NCBI GenBank assembly: GCA_029862185.1
Contig: JAOTXX010000036.1
Location: 1 to 41,073, forward strand
Direction of reading: 5' to 3'
Length of the DNA: 41,073 nt
Source: Myxococcales bacterium
GTDB lineage: Bacteria; Myxococcota_A; Polyangia; Polyangiales; Houyiibacteriaceae
Part shown: positions 32,007 through 40,419 of the stretch, piece by piece
Numbering within the stretch: position 1 is the first letter of the stretch
How the letters are laid out: each line of letters begins with the position of its first letter
Position numbers and translations under genes: made by a program
Notes under the pieces: model-generated
Databases searched by the model: none
What the model saw: the letters and a program-made list of their open reading frames with translations, nothing else
What the model was told of the DNA's origin: nothing

Positions 32007-34693
32007 AGGACCTCTGCACGTGCGTGAAGCGCAAAAATGCGATCGTAGAGCACCCGCTGGAGCCGCTTCAAGCGCTCGTGGTCGTGCACCTTATTCCCGT
32101 CGCCGTCGGAAACGTAAAACACGTCCGCGACGCTCTGACCTTCGGTGTTCACTTTCGCGAGGGCGATGGTCAAATCGAGCTGGTGCAGCGTGCGCGCGAT
32201 CTCGTGCAAGAGGCCAATGCGGTCGCGCGTAAAGACGTCTACGACCGTGTATCGCAGGGACGCGTTGTTATCGACGCTGATGTGCGTAGGCACGTCAGGA
32301 CCCCGGCGCACCGACCAGGGAGGCGGCGTGCTTTGCCGCGCGATCAGATCTTGGGCCGAGACGCGGTTCGTGACTCGGTGCGCGATGTCTTCTTGGAGCG
32401 CCTCGGCGAGCCTCGTGGGTGATGGCGTATTGTCTCCTACTCGGACCCAGAACACGTCAAACACCTCGTCTCCGCTCTCCCGTTGGCGGGTGTAAAGCTG
32501 TGCCGCGAGGATCGAGAGATCGTGCGCTGCAAACACCGCGGTGAGATCTGCAAGCAAGCCCGAGCGGTCCGCAGAGACCACCACCACCGATTCCACGTCT
32601 TCGCTCGGGCCCGGGCCGACGCGAACGGTCGCAAGGGCTTCGTCGCGGTCACGTGAGATGCGGGCATGGCGTCGAACGACGTCCACCGGGTTGGCGAGGA
32701 AGTAGCGGTCTGGCATTTCATCGATGAAGCTTTGAAGCTCATCCTGCCCGGCGTCGCCTGCAAATCCAACGACGGCCTGTAGCTTCACCTCCAGAACCCG
32801 GCTTTCCGTCTGTGCCGACGCACTGCCTGATTCGAGTTGCGCGAGTGTTGCGAGATAGAGGTCCTCGAGCGCGCGCGCCTTCCAGGAAGTCATCGCTTTG
32901 GGATTCACGGTCGATACGACCGAAACGGTGCACAGGAACAAGTCGCGAAGGCGCTCAGGTGTTTCCACCATCTTGACGACCTCGTTCAAACCTTGCGGGT
33001 CGTGGATGTCCCGCTGGGTCGCCCAGCGGTAGAGCGAGCTCTGCTCACGCACGAGCCAAGCAACGTGCTGAGCGTCGACAGGAGTGAGGCCCAATCGGAG
33101 TGCCACGTTTTCGGCGAGACGCGCGCCTGCTTGCTCTTGCTCCCGACCCCGCGTGCGACCGAGCGAATGCAGGAGCACGGCCAAAAAGAGTGGAAGCCGC
33201 CTCGGGGCCTCTGCGGCGAGGCGAGCCGAGAGCGCCCGCCGGCGGCTCTCACCTCGGGTCAGTGCCTGCAGGTGCTCGAGCGCTTTGACCGCATGAATGT
33301 CGGCAGTGTAGACGTGGAACACGTCGTGGTAGACGCGACCAACCAGGGGCTCGAACTCAGGAATCATCGCGGAAATGAGCCCAACCTCGTGGAGCTCGGC
33401 GACGGTGGAGCCGCTGCGGAATGCCGGCTCATCGATGCTATTGAGCAGGGCCAGGAAGAGCTGCGTAGCTTCTTCGGAGTCTTGGAGCCGGAGACGCCAT
33501 CGCTTGTCCGGTGCAATGCGGGCGATCGCGTCCAAGGCGGAGTGGTCGGGCCGCTTGTGGTAGCGAAGAGCCTGTCGGTAGAAGCGAAACGCAAGCGCGG
33601 GATCGCCGTCGAGCCGTTGAGGCTTCTCGAGGCTGATGATCCCGTCGGCCAAAACGATCCCATGTGCGAGTTTCCGGAACGTCGCGGCTCGAGTCCGATT
33701 GCGCGGGCGAGCGCGGTCGAGCATTCGTTCCGCGGTGAGCGCGACGATGCGCGCGTGCCGATAGTAGGCCTGCATGAATTGCTCGACACCTAGGGCGACG
33801 CCATCAACGAAGCCGAGCTCCTGCGCAATGTCTTCTTGATCGCCGAAAGTGAGTCGGTCCTGCTGACGGCCTGCACGCAAATGCAATAGGTTACGCACGC
33901 GCCAGAGCATCTCTCGAGCGTCTTCGAGCTCTCGAACCTCGCGTGCGAGAAGTGCTCCCGTTCGGACGTAATCCTGTTCGTCTCGCGCGCCCCAACGTGC
34001 TCGTGCCGCCCATTCGGCGACGTCCATGTCCCTCAGGCCGCCGCGCCCCTGTTTCACGTCCGGCTCGAGAAGGTACAGGCTGCCGCCGAAACGGCGATGG
34101 CGTGTCTCGGTGTCCTGCTCGAGAGCGCCGAGGAACTCGACGAGGTGCGGCTCGAAGACCTGCTCGCGCGCTCCACGCTCCAGCGCATCGAGCAGCGAGC
34201 CGCTGCCAGCGACACGCCGAAAGTCGATCAGCGTCGTGGTGGTGCGAATGTCTTGGCGAGCGAGACTCAGTGTCTCAGCGACGCTTCGAACGGCGTGCCC
34301 GATGTCGACCCCGAGGTCCCAAAGTGGATAGAGCAGCCCCTCGGCCAGCGCCCCGACGAACGGGTCGTTCGAATCGTCGCACAGGAACACGACGTCGACG
34401 TCGCTGTTGAGACCGAGCGTCGAGCGGCCATAGCCACCCACCGCGACCAGAGCGACGCGCCCGCGCGGCTCGAGACCCAGCGCGCGCGTGGCCGCATCCG
34501 AGGCGCAGTACAGCGCGCTCAGCAGACCGTCGAGGGCGCGCGCATGAGAGAGAGCGGTGCCGACGCCCGGGTCTCCTCGGCGCACCGCGTCCTCGAACGC
34601 CCGGCGATAACCACCCAGGTATCCGCTACAGGTCTTGCCGAGCGCAGGTGCGAGCCCACCCAGATCGACGACCGGACTGGAACCATCCGACAA
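32003..34693 (-). CDS. glnD: [Protein-PII] uridylyltransferase GlnD with degenerate HD domain
   Basis: Nitrogen sensor that uridylylates PII proteins and, normally, also removes the UMP. The 896 residues hold the usual domains in order. The nucleotidyltransferase has GGYGR (86-90) and the metal motif SDVD (D98, D100). The HD domain is at about 440-640. Two ACT domains, near 695-765 and 810-880, have DRSGLLADLTAVFAAHDL and DRIGLLHEIARTLHQLDL. The HD domain keeps H467 (VYTADIHAV), but the canonical LLHDIGKGRGGDHS reads LLHSLGRTRGREQE, giving H509-S510. The later conserved His (NHL) region reads WLVREQSSLY. Uridylyl removal is therefore probably lost while transfer is kept. The TTG is the only usable start, since a stop codon precedes it by two codons. 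Confidence 0.93.
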   Translation of the reverse strand: MSDGSSPVVDLGGLAPALGKTCSGYLGGYRRAFEDAVRRGDPGVGTALSHARALDGLLSALYCASDAATRALGLEPRGRVALVAVGGYGRSTLGLNSDVDVVFLCDDSNDPFVGALAEGLLYPLWDLGVDIGHAVRSVAETLSLARQDIRTTTTLIDFRRVAGSGSLLDALERGAREQVFEPHLVEFLGALEQDTETRHRRFGGSLYLLEPDVKQGRGGLRDMDVAEWAARARWGARDEQDYVRTGALLAREVRELEDAREMLWRVRNLLHLRAGRQQDRLTFGDQEDIAQELGFVDGVALGVEQFMQAYYRHARIVALTAERMLDRARPRNRTRAATFRKLAHGIVLADGIISLEKPQRLDGDPALAFRFYRQALRYHKRPDHSALDAIARIAPDKRWRLRLQDSEEATQLFLALLNSIDEPAFRSGSTVAELHEVGLISAMIPEFEPLVGRVYHDVFHVYTADIHAVKALEHLQALTRGESRRRALSARLAAEAPRRLPLFLAVLLHSLGRTRGREQEQAGARLAENVALRLGLTPVDAQHVAWLVREQSSLYRWATQRDIHDPQGLNEVVKMVETPERLRDLFLCTVSVVSTVNPKAMTSWKARALEDLYLATLAQLESGSASAQTESRVLEVKLQAVVGFAGDAGQDELQSFIDEMPDRYFLANPVDVVRRHARISRDRDEALATVRVGPGPSEDVESVVVVSADRSGLLADLTAVFAAHDLSILAAQLYTRQRESGDEVFDVFWVRVGDNTPSPTRLAEALQEDIAHRVTNRVSAQDLIARQSTPPPWSVRRGPDVPTHISVDNNASLRYTVVDVFTRDRIGLLHEIARTLHQLDLTIALAKVNTEGQSVADVFYVSDGDGNKVHDHERLKRLQRVLYDRIFALHARAEVL

Positions 34694-34741
34694 AGGTCAG
34701 CGAGTATGACCGTCGACCCTGCGGTCGGCAAGCCATCCCCC

Positions 34742-35956
34742 CTATCGAGTCAGGAGGTACGACGCAATGCCGGATGCGATGCCGTTGGCAAGGGCGCGGC
34801 GATATCGATGCTTGGCTAGCGCGCGCGCATCAGGCTCGTACGTCAGAAACGACGCTTCGAGAAGCACCGCCGGCATGCGGGCGCCCACCAAGACGTAGAA
34901 CATCGCGCGCCGTACACCGCGATCGGCAAGGTTCGGGAGAACCGTGCGGCCCCGTTTCAGGGTGTGGCGCTGAATCTTACCCGCCAAGGTCAGGGAGCCC
35001 TCTGCTTGGTTCTTCCGATGGTGCTTCGCTAGGAGGCTCTGAATGCCGGTCACCTCGGCGACGCGCGTGCCGTTCTCGCGCGCTGCCAGACGAAGGGCCT
35101 GACGGTTGTTCGTCGTGTCCAGGACGAAGGTGGTTACGCCTCCTTTGCGAACCTGCTCCGAGCTGGCGTTTAGATGGATCGAGACGAACACGTCCGCCTC
35201 CATCGCATTGGCCAGAGCGCAGCGTTCTTCGAGCGAGAGATCGACGTCGCTCGACCGAGTGAGCATCACGCGCGAACGCGGCATGATCGCACGCAGCCTG
35301 GCTGCCGCCAGCTCGGCCAACTCGAGCGCCACCTGCGATTCGACGAGCCCGTATCGATCGTTTGCGGCACCAGGTTCTCGACCACCGTGCCCAGGGTCGA
35401 ACACCACCAGCGGCCTTCTCTTCTTCCGTGACGGCCGCGCGGCGCTCACGTCGACGACGATACGGTACGGGTCGGTCAGGAAGAATACGCGGCCCGACGC
35501 CGTCGGATGGAGATCCAACACGACGCGAGGGTTGGGCGTGGCAAGCCGGACGCGCTGGAGGCCTCCTCGCTCGACCGCCTGAGAAACCGGGACGCTAGCG
35601 TCCCATTCGGCGTCCTCCAGCTCGATGGCGATGCGCGGCGGCAATATCCCCTCCGCGGGCAACTGCTTTTGTGTGAACAGCGGTGCTCCTTCGAAGAGAA
35701 GCACCACGCGTGCACCGGCCGCGTCCTTCGCGTCAGCGCCGTACACGTCGATGCGCAGCAGCCGGGCCTTTTCAACTCGAGGTTCGGCCGGCTCGGCCAG
35801 CTCCACCGACGGCGCGGAAAGCTCCTGTTGGCGCCGCGGAGACGAATCAGCCTGGCAGCCCGAGGCGGCCATCAGCAGCCCGAGGACGGAGAGCCTCCAT
35901 CTGTCTACCCCTCTTGGAATGGACGCGTGTGTACGCGACGAGCGCGCGAGCGTCAA
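34742..35956 (-). CDS. N-acetylmuramoyl-L-alanine amidase (AMIN + Amidase_3), lipoprotein
   Basis: Zinc amidase that cuts the amide between MurNAc and the stem peptide, as AmiA/B/C do in cell separation. It has 404 residues. The N-terminus carries a hydrophobic segment ending in a lipobox (LMAASGC, Cys34), suggesting a lipoprotein. An AMIN domain (about 60-170) targets septal peptidoglycan. The Amidase_3 domain (about 180-400) has its zinc ligands in FDPGHGG, LVESQVAL and VSIHLNAS, and the catalytic Glu in VLLEASFLT. The TTG start lies in an inverted repeat shared with the purM promoter. It is probably periplasmic and partnered with an EnvC/NlpD-type activator not in view. Confidence 0.92.
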   Translation of the reverse strand: MTLARSSRTHASIPRGVDRWRLSVLGLLMAASGCQADSSPRRQQELSAPSVELAEPAEPRVEKARLLRIDVYGADAKDAAGARVVLLFEGAPLFTQKQLPAEGILPPRIAIELEDAEWDASVPVSQAVERGGLQRVRLATPNPRVVLDLHPTASGRVFFLTDPYRIVVDVSAARPSRKKRRPLVVFDPGHGGREPGAANDRYGLVESQVALELAELAAARLRAIMPRSRVMLTRSSDVDLSLEERCALANAMEADVFVSIHLNASSEQVRKGGVTTFVLDTTNNRQALRLAARENGTRVAEVTGIQSLLAKHHRKNQAEGSLTLAGKIQRHTLKRGRTVLPNLADRGVRRAMFYVLVGARMPAVLLEASFLTYEPDARALAKHRYRRALANGIASGIASYLLTR

Positions 35957-35975
35957 CGGAGCGTCGCTCGTTGAC
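35952..35975. promoter_or_regulatory. Inverted repeat in the divergent amidase-purM regulatory region
   Basis: GTCAAC at 35952-35957 pairs with GTTGAC at 35970-35975, and GAGC (35959-35962) with GCTC (35966-35969), leaving one bulged G and a 3-base loop. It overlaps the amidase start codon and the purM -35 box, so a bound regulator could affect both genes. Confidence 0.4.
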
Positions 35976-35999
35976 CCGCTCGGGTCGATCGCCTAGCTT
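35971..35999 (+). promoter_or_regulatory. Sigma-70-like promoter of purM
   Basis: TTGACC (35971-35976) and TAGCTT (35994-35999) lie 17 bases apart, matching the consensus 5/6 and 3/6. The predicted transcription start is at or next to the purM ATG at 36007, which would make a leaderless or near-leaderless mRNA. Confidence 0.5.
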
Positions 36000-36006
36000 C
36001 CGCCGC

Positions 36007-37032
36007 ATGGCGGGGCTGACCTATCGTGACGCCGGAGTCGACATCGAGGCCGGTGAACAGCTCGTCGAACGGATCAAACCGCTCGCGCATTCGACTCGTT
36101 CAGAACACGTGCTCGGTTCGCTCGGTGGATTTGCCGGGCTCTGCGCGATACCGAGCGACATCGAGGACCCGGTCCTGGTTTCCGGAACCGACGGAGTGGG
36201 AACCAAGCTGAAGCTGGCCTTCGAGCTCGAGCGGCACGACACGATCGGCATCGATCTCGTGGCGATGTGCGTCAACGACATCATCACCGTCGGCGCCAAG
36301 CCGCTGTTCTTCTTGGACTACTTCGCGACATCGAAGCTCGATGTGGACCAGGGCGAGGCGGTCGTGAAAGGCATCGCGGAAGGGTGTCGCCAGTCCGAGT
36401 GCGCTCTTCTCGGAGGCGAAACGGCTGAGCTCCCGGGGTTCTACGCCCCTGGGGAATACGACTTGGCGGGTTTCGCAGTGGGCGTCGTCAGTCGCAAGCG
36501 TATCATCGACGGCAAAGCCACGAGACCCGGCGACAAGCTGGTCGGCGTCGCCTCTTCGGGGCTGCACTCGAACGGGTTCTCATTGGCGCGGCGCGTGCTC
36601 ATCGAAGGCGATTCGCCGCTCTCGCTGCAAAGCGCTTTTGGGCCGCGTGGGACGCTCGGTGACGCCCTGCTCCGGCCCACGCGAATCTACGTAAAGGCAG
36701 CGCGAATTGCGCTCGAGCACGGCGTGCGTGCCATGTGCCACATCACTGGCGGCGGGCTCCCCGAGAACCTGCCTCGTGCCACGCCCGAAGGCCTGGGGCT
36801 GGCGATCGATGCAGGCTCTTGGACCGTCGACCCCCTCTTCACTCTCATTCAGGACCGGGGCGCCGTGGCCGACGCGGAGATGCGGCGCACGTTCAACATG
36901 GGCGTCGGCTTCACGATGGTCGTATCGCCCGATCGTGCAACGCAACTGGTGAACGCGCTCAACGCCAGCGGCGAACGCGCCTTCGTCATGGGCGAGATCG
37001 TCGACCACGAGGGCGTTTCGTTCTCATCTTAG
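36007..37032 (+). CDS. purM: Phosphoribosylformylglycinamidine cyclo-ligase
   Basis: Converts FGAM and ATP to AIR in purine synthesis. The 341-residue length is standard. The ATP-binding signature GTDGVGTKLKLA (about 60-71), ALLGGETAELPGFY, VGVASSGLHSNGFSL and HITGGGLPENLPR are all present. It is first in a purM-purN pair, 8 bases before purN, as in many bacteria. No clear Shine-Dalgarno is seen upstream, consistent with the leaderless reading of its promoter. Confidence 0.97.
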   Translation: MAGLTYRDAGVDIEAGEQLVERIKPLAHSTRSEHVLGSLGGFAGLCAIPSDIEDPVLVSGTDGVGTKLKLAFELERHDTIGIDLVAMCVNDIITVGAKPLFFLDYFATSKLDVDQGEAVVKGIAEGCRQSECALLGGETAELPGFYAPGEYDLAGFAVGVVSRKRIIDGKATRPGDKLVGVASSGLHSNGFSLARRVLIEGDSPLSLQSAFGPRGTLGDALLRPTRIYVKAARIALEHGVRAMCHITGGGLPENLPRATPEGLGLAIDAGSWTVDPLFTLIQDRGAVADAEMRRTFNMGVGFTMVVSPDRATQLVNALNASGERAFVMGEIVDHEGVSFSS

Positions 37033-37040
37033 AGCCCGCT

Positions 37041-37679
37041 ATGGATATCGTCGTTCTCGTTTCCGGTCGTGGTTCGAACTTGAAAGCGATTTGCAACGCG
37101 ATCGATGCGGGAACCTGCGACGCAAACATCGTAGGAGTCGTTTCCGATCGAAAAAAGGCTGCGGCGCTCGGTTTCGCAGACGCTCGAGAAATCCCGACTC
37201 GGGTAGTTCCACTCAGCAAAGGCGATGACCGCGACCTCTGGAACGATTCGCTAGCCGAAACGGTGGCATCGCTCAACCCGGACTTGGTCGTCTTGGCCGG
37301 GTTCATGCGGGTTCTTGGTGCGCCCTTGCTCGAACGCTTTCCGGGTCGCATCATCAACGTACACCCTGCCCTGCTTCCCGCGTTTGCCGGGCACAACGGG
37401 CCGCAAGAGGCACTCGCAGGCGGCGTCCGCGTAAGCGGATGTACGGTCCACGTCGTCGATGCCGGTGTAGACACGGGTCCGATCATCGCACAGGCGGCCG
37501 TCCCGGTGCTCGGCGCCGACAGTGCGGAATCGCTCCATGCGCGAATCCAAGTTCAGGAGCATCGACTCTTGCCGGCTGTAATTCAACAGATCGCGATCGG
37601 GGCGATCACCCTCGACCCGCTCACCGTGAGCACACCCGTTGCCGACCCCTCTCGATCGCTGACCGTGCCGGACACATAG
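37041..37679 (+). CDS. purN: Phosphoribosylglycinamide formyltransferase
   Basis: Transfers a formyl group from 10-formyl-THF to GAR in purine synthesis. It has 212 residues. The phosphate loop SGRGSNL is at about 8-14. The catalytic Asn and His are in INVHPALLPAFAG and the catalytic Asp in VVDAGVDTGPII, with the folate contacts VLAGFMRVL. The last ~15 residues are a non-conserved tail. It is coupled to purM and ends 4 bases before the CrtI-like gene. Confidence 0.96.
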   Translation: MDIVVLVSGRGSNLKAICNAIDAGTCDANIVGVVSDRKKAAALGFADAREIPTRVVPLSKGDDRDLWNDSLAETVASLNPDLVVLAGFMRVLGAPLLERFPGRIINVHPALLPAFAGHNGPQEALAGGVRVSGCTVHVVDAGVDTGPIIAQAAVPVLGADSAESLHARIQVQEHRLLPAVIQQIAIGAITLDPLTVSTPVADPSRSLTVPDT

Positions 37680-37683
37680 ACCG

Positions 37684-39207
37684 GTGCCGACGAGCTTCTA
37701 CGACGTCGTCGTCCTGGGCACCCGAATGGAGCCGCTTCTCTGTGCAGCCCTGTTGGCGCGCGAAGGCCTTCGAGTCCTCGTGCTCGGTCAGGGGGTGCCC
37801 GAGCCATTCTACTCCTTGGCGGGCGTCGCGATCGAGCCGTACGGATTGACGATGGCGGGGGCTCAAAGCCCGATCGTTCAGAGCACATTGGAGGAGCTCG
37901 CGCTGCGGCAAGACGTCCGGCAGCGCATGGCGGATCGGTCCAACGTGCTTCAGTTGCTGCTCCCTGAGCATCGCTTGGATGTTTATCCTGAAGCCGATAG
38001 ATGGTTGGCCGAGCTCGGCCGGGAGTTCCCAGGTGTGCGGCGCCAGGCTACCGACATCACGCGCACTCTAGCCGAGGTGCGAAGCGAGCTCGACACGGTG
38101 GTGGCGCGAGGGCTCGTTTGGCCTCCGGAAACTTTTCTCGAACGCCAGCAATTTTCGTTGACCGCAACGGCGCAACGGTTCGACCGGCAAGGGCAAGGCT
38201 GGACATCGTGGAACCAACTTGCGGTGCGGCACCCATTGAGGACCGCGTTCGACGGGGTCCTTCCCCATCTGTCTGGTCTCGTCCCCTCGCAACATTCGGA
38301 CTCGACTCGCGCGCGGCTACACGGGCACGTTTTGTCGGGAGTCAGCGACCTCAGTGGCGGTTGGTCCTGGTTCCAAGAAGCGCTGTTCGCACGCATTCGG
38401 TCTTGGGGCGGCGATATCAGGCCGCGCGACCGGGCCGATTCCATCCGCCACGAAGGCAGGCGGGGCCACAGCATTCACCTCGCACGGACCGACGAGGAGA
38501 TCGGTTGCTCCCAGATTGCGCATGGCACCCCGATCGGCGAGCTCTCCCAATTGCTTCCCGAACGCGGCTCGATGGCCACGATGTTCGAGCGGGTGGGTGA
38601 ACCGCGTGCCCGCGCATACCGTTGCTCAGTGCACTTCTTTACGGAGAAACGCGGCATTCCGGACGCACTTGGGCCTCTTGCCTTACGGTGTATGGGCGAA
38701 ACCGACCCGAACCAAATCTTCATGCTTCGGCGTCGCGACGTGGAAACAAATCGTGTGCTGCTCTCCGCGACCCGCCTCGTTGAAGAGCATATGGTCGATA
38801 CGGGATCCTCACCACTTCACTTCGTTCGCGAAGAGGCGCTAGATGCAATCCGCAGCGTCGTTCCATTCTTCGACGAGCACGCGATCTGGGTGGATAGCTC
38901 GCACGATGGCCTGCCTCCTCGCGCGTTCCGCGCCAACACGGAACTTCCGTGCAGCGACCCATGGGCCCGAGGTCCGTCGACGATGAGAGCCGTGTACGAC
39001 TATCCGACGCGACGCGCGCTTGGCGTGTGTGCGCTGACTACACGTACCCCCGTTCGGGGGGTGTACCTGTGCAACGAACAGGTGGCACCCGGTCTCGGTT
39101 TGGAGGGGTCTTTTCTGACCGCCACCTCGGTTGCCAAGATCATCGGCTCACAGTACCGGCGGCGGGACTGGCTCCGACGCGGTCCGTGGGCCCACCGTAG
39201 CGTTTAG
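37684..39207 (+). CDS. CrtI/phytoene-desaturase-like protein with degenerate dinucleotide-binding site
   Basis: A 507-residue protein with the overall layout of the FAD-dependent CrtI/amine-oxidase family. It opens with a beta-alpha-beta unit (YDVVVLGTRMEPLLCAALLA) and closes with GVYLCNEQVAPGLGLEGSFL, which matches the family's C-terminal FAD segment. The GxGxxG loop is replaced by GTRMEP, the acidic residue at the end of the second strand is Gly (VLVLGQG), and the final GD contact reads CNE. FAD binding may be altered or absent. The middle (about 90-400) has no motif I recognise. It starts at a GTG 4 bases after purN and precedes pilT by 35 bases. It may be a structural protein derived from an oxidoreductase. 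Confidence 0.65.
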   Translation: MPTSFYDVVVLGTRMEPLLCAALLAREGLRVLVLGQGVPEPFYSLAGVAIEPYGLTMAGAQSPIVQSTLEELALRQDVRQRMADRSNVLQLLLPEHRLDVYPEADRWLAELGREFPGVRRQATDITRTLAEVRSELDTVVARGLVWPPETFLERQQFSLTATAQRFDRQGQGWTSWNQLAVRHPLRTAFDGVLPHLSGLVPSQHSDSTRARLHGHVLSGVSDLSGGWSWFQEALFARIRSWGGDIRPRDRADSIRHEGRRGHSIHLARTDEEIGCSQIAHGTPIGELSQLLPERGSMATMFERVGEPRARAYRCSVHFFTEKRGIPDALGPLALRCMGETDPNQIFMLRRRDVETNRVLLSATRLVEEHMVDTGSSPLHFVREEALDAIRSVVPFFDEHAIWVDSSHDGLPPRAFRANTELPCSDPWARGPSTMRAVYDYPTRRALGVCALTTRTPVRGVYLCNEQVAPGLGLEGSFLTATSVAKIIGSQYRRRDWLRRGPWAHRSV

Positions 39208-39242
39208 GGCAAAGCGCCTGCCGCTCTGATATGCTTTAGCCC

Positions 39243-40370
39243 ATGGCGGCACCACAGGAGGCACCAAGGCTCACCCTTCGGCAGTTGCTTCGACTCATGG
39301 TCGAACGCGGCTCTTCGGATTTGCACATCACGACGGGATCGCCCCCGCAGCTCCGCATCGACGGCTCACTGATGCCGTTGCGGACGCCACCGCTGAAGCC
39401 GCGCGAAAGCAAGGCGCTCTGCTACGAGGTGATGACCGAAGATCAGCGCCTGCGCTTCGAAAAAGGGCACGAGATCGACTTCTCTTTTGGCGTGAAGTCG
39501 CTGTCGCGCTTCCGAGCCAACGTCTTCCTACAGCGCGGCGCAGTCTCCGGTGCGTTCCGAGCGATCCCGTTCGAGATCCGGCCGCTGGATCAGCTCGGGG
39601 TACCTCCCGTCGTTGCAGAGCTCTGCACGCGACCGCGTGGCTTGGTCTTGGTCACCGGGCCGACGGGTTCCGGCAAATCGACCACGCTCGCCTCGATGAT
39701 CGACAAGATCAACAGCGAGCATCGTCATCACATCGTGACGGTCGAGGATCCGATCGAGTTCCTCCACTCGAACAAGCTATGCGTGGTGAACCAGCGAGAA
39801 GTCGGATCCGACACCGCCGGTTTCAAGGACGCGCTGAAGTACGTCCTACGCCAAGACCCTGACGTCGTGCTGGTGGGCGAGATGCGAGACCTCGAAACGA
39901 TCGAAGCAGCGCTCACAATCTCCGAGACGGGCCATCTCGTGTTCGCAACGCTCCACACCAATACCGCGGTCCAGTCGATCAACCGTATCATCGACGTGTT
40001 TCCTTCGGGCCAACAGAGCCAGATCCGAGCCCAGCTCTCCTTCGTCCTTCAGGGGGTACTCAGCCAGATGCTGCTACCGCGGGCCGATGGGCCGGGCCGG
40101 GCGATGGCCTGCGAAGCGATGGTGCCAAACGTAGCGATTCGAAACCTGATTCGTGAAGACAAGGTCCATCAGATGTACGGCATCATGCAGACCGGCCAGG
40201 GCACCTCAGGCATGCAGACGATGAACCAGTCGCTCTTGCATCTGGTCGCCCATGGAGCGCTGGACCGCGATGTGGCCACGATTCGATCGCCGGAGCCCGA
40301 TGAATTCCGTCTAATGCTCGATCAATTGGACAAAAAGGGCTACCACCAGGCCATTCGCACCGGTGGCTGA
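39243..40370 (+). CDS. pilT: Type IV pilus retraction ATPase PilT
   Basis: Hexameric ATPase that retracts type IV pili for twitching (S-type) motility. It has 375 residues. The N-terminal PAS-like domain has SSDLHITTGSPPQLRIDG. The Walker A is GPTGSGKST (about 140-148), the Asp box is VTVEDPIEF, the Walker B is DPDVVLVGEMRDLETI and the His box is HLVFATLHTNTA. The C-terminal signature follows as AIRNLIREDKVHQM, the PilT equivalent of AIRNLIRE. No other pilus genes are visible, so it is outside the main pil cluster or a PilT paralog. Confidence 0.95.
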   Translation: MAAPQEAPRLTLRQLLRLMVERGSSDLHITTGSPPQLRIDGSLMPLRTPPLKPRESKALCYEVMTEDQRLRFEKGHEIDFSFGVKSLSRFRANVFLQRGAVSGAFRAIPFEIRPLDQLGVPPVVAELCTRPRGLVLVTGPTGSGKSTTLASMIDKINSEHRHHIVTVEDPIEFLHSNKLCVVNQREVGSDTAGFKDALKYVLRQDPDVVLVGEMRDLETIEAALTISETGHLVFATLHTNTAVQSINRIIDVFPSGQQSQIRAQLSFVLQGVLSQMLLPRADGPGRAMACEAMVPNVAIRNLIREDKVHQMYGIMQTGQGTSGMQTMNQSLLHLVAHGALDRDVATIRSPEPDEFRLMLDQLDKKGYHQAIRTGG

Positions 40371-40381
40371 TTCGGCTTCCC

Positions 40382-40417
40382 CCAAGATTTTTACTATCGT
40401 TAACGGTGGGATCTTGG
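40382..40417 (+). other. Inverted repeat before the last gene
   Basis: CCAAGAT (40382-40388) pairs with ATCTTGG (40411-40417), with the palindrome CGTTAACG (40398-40405) in the loop. A TACTAT -10-like hexamer (40392-40397) lies inside, without a good -35. It could be an operator or the rho-independent-like end of pilT; no T-tract follows the right arm. Confidence 0.35.
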
Positions 40418-40419
40418 TG

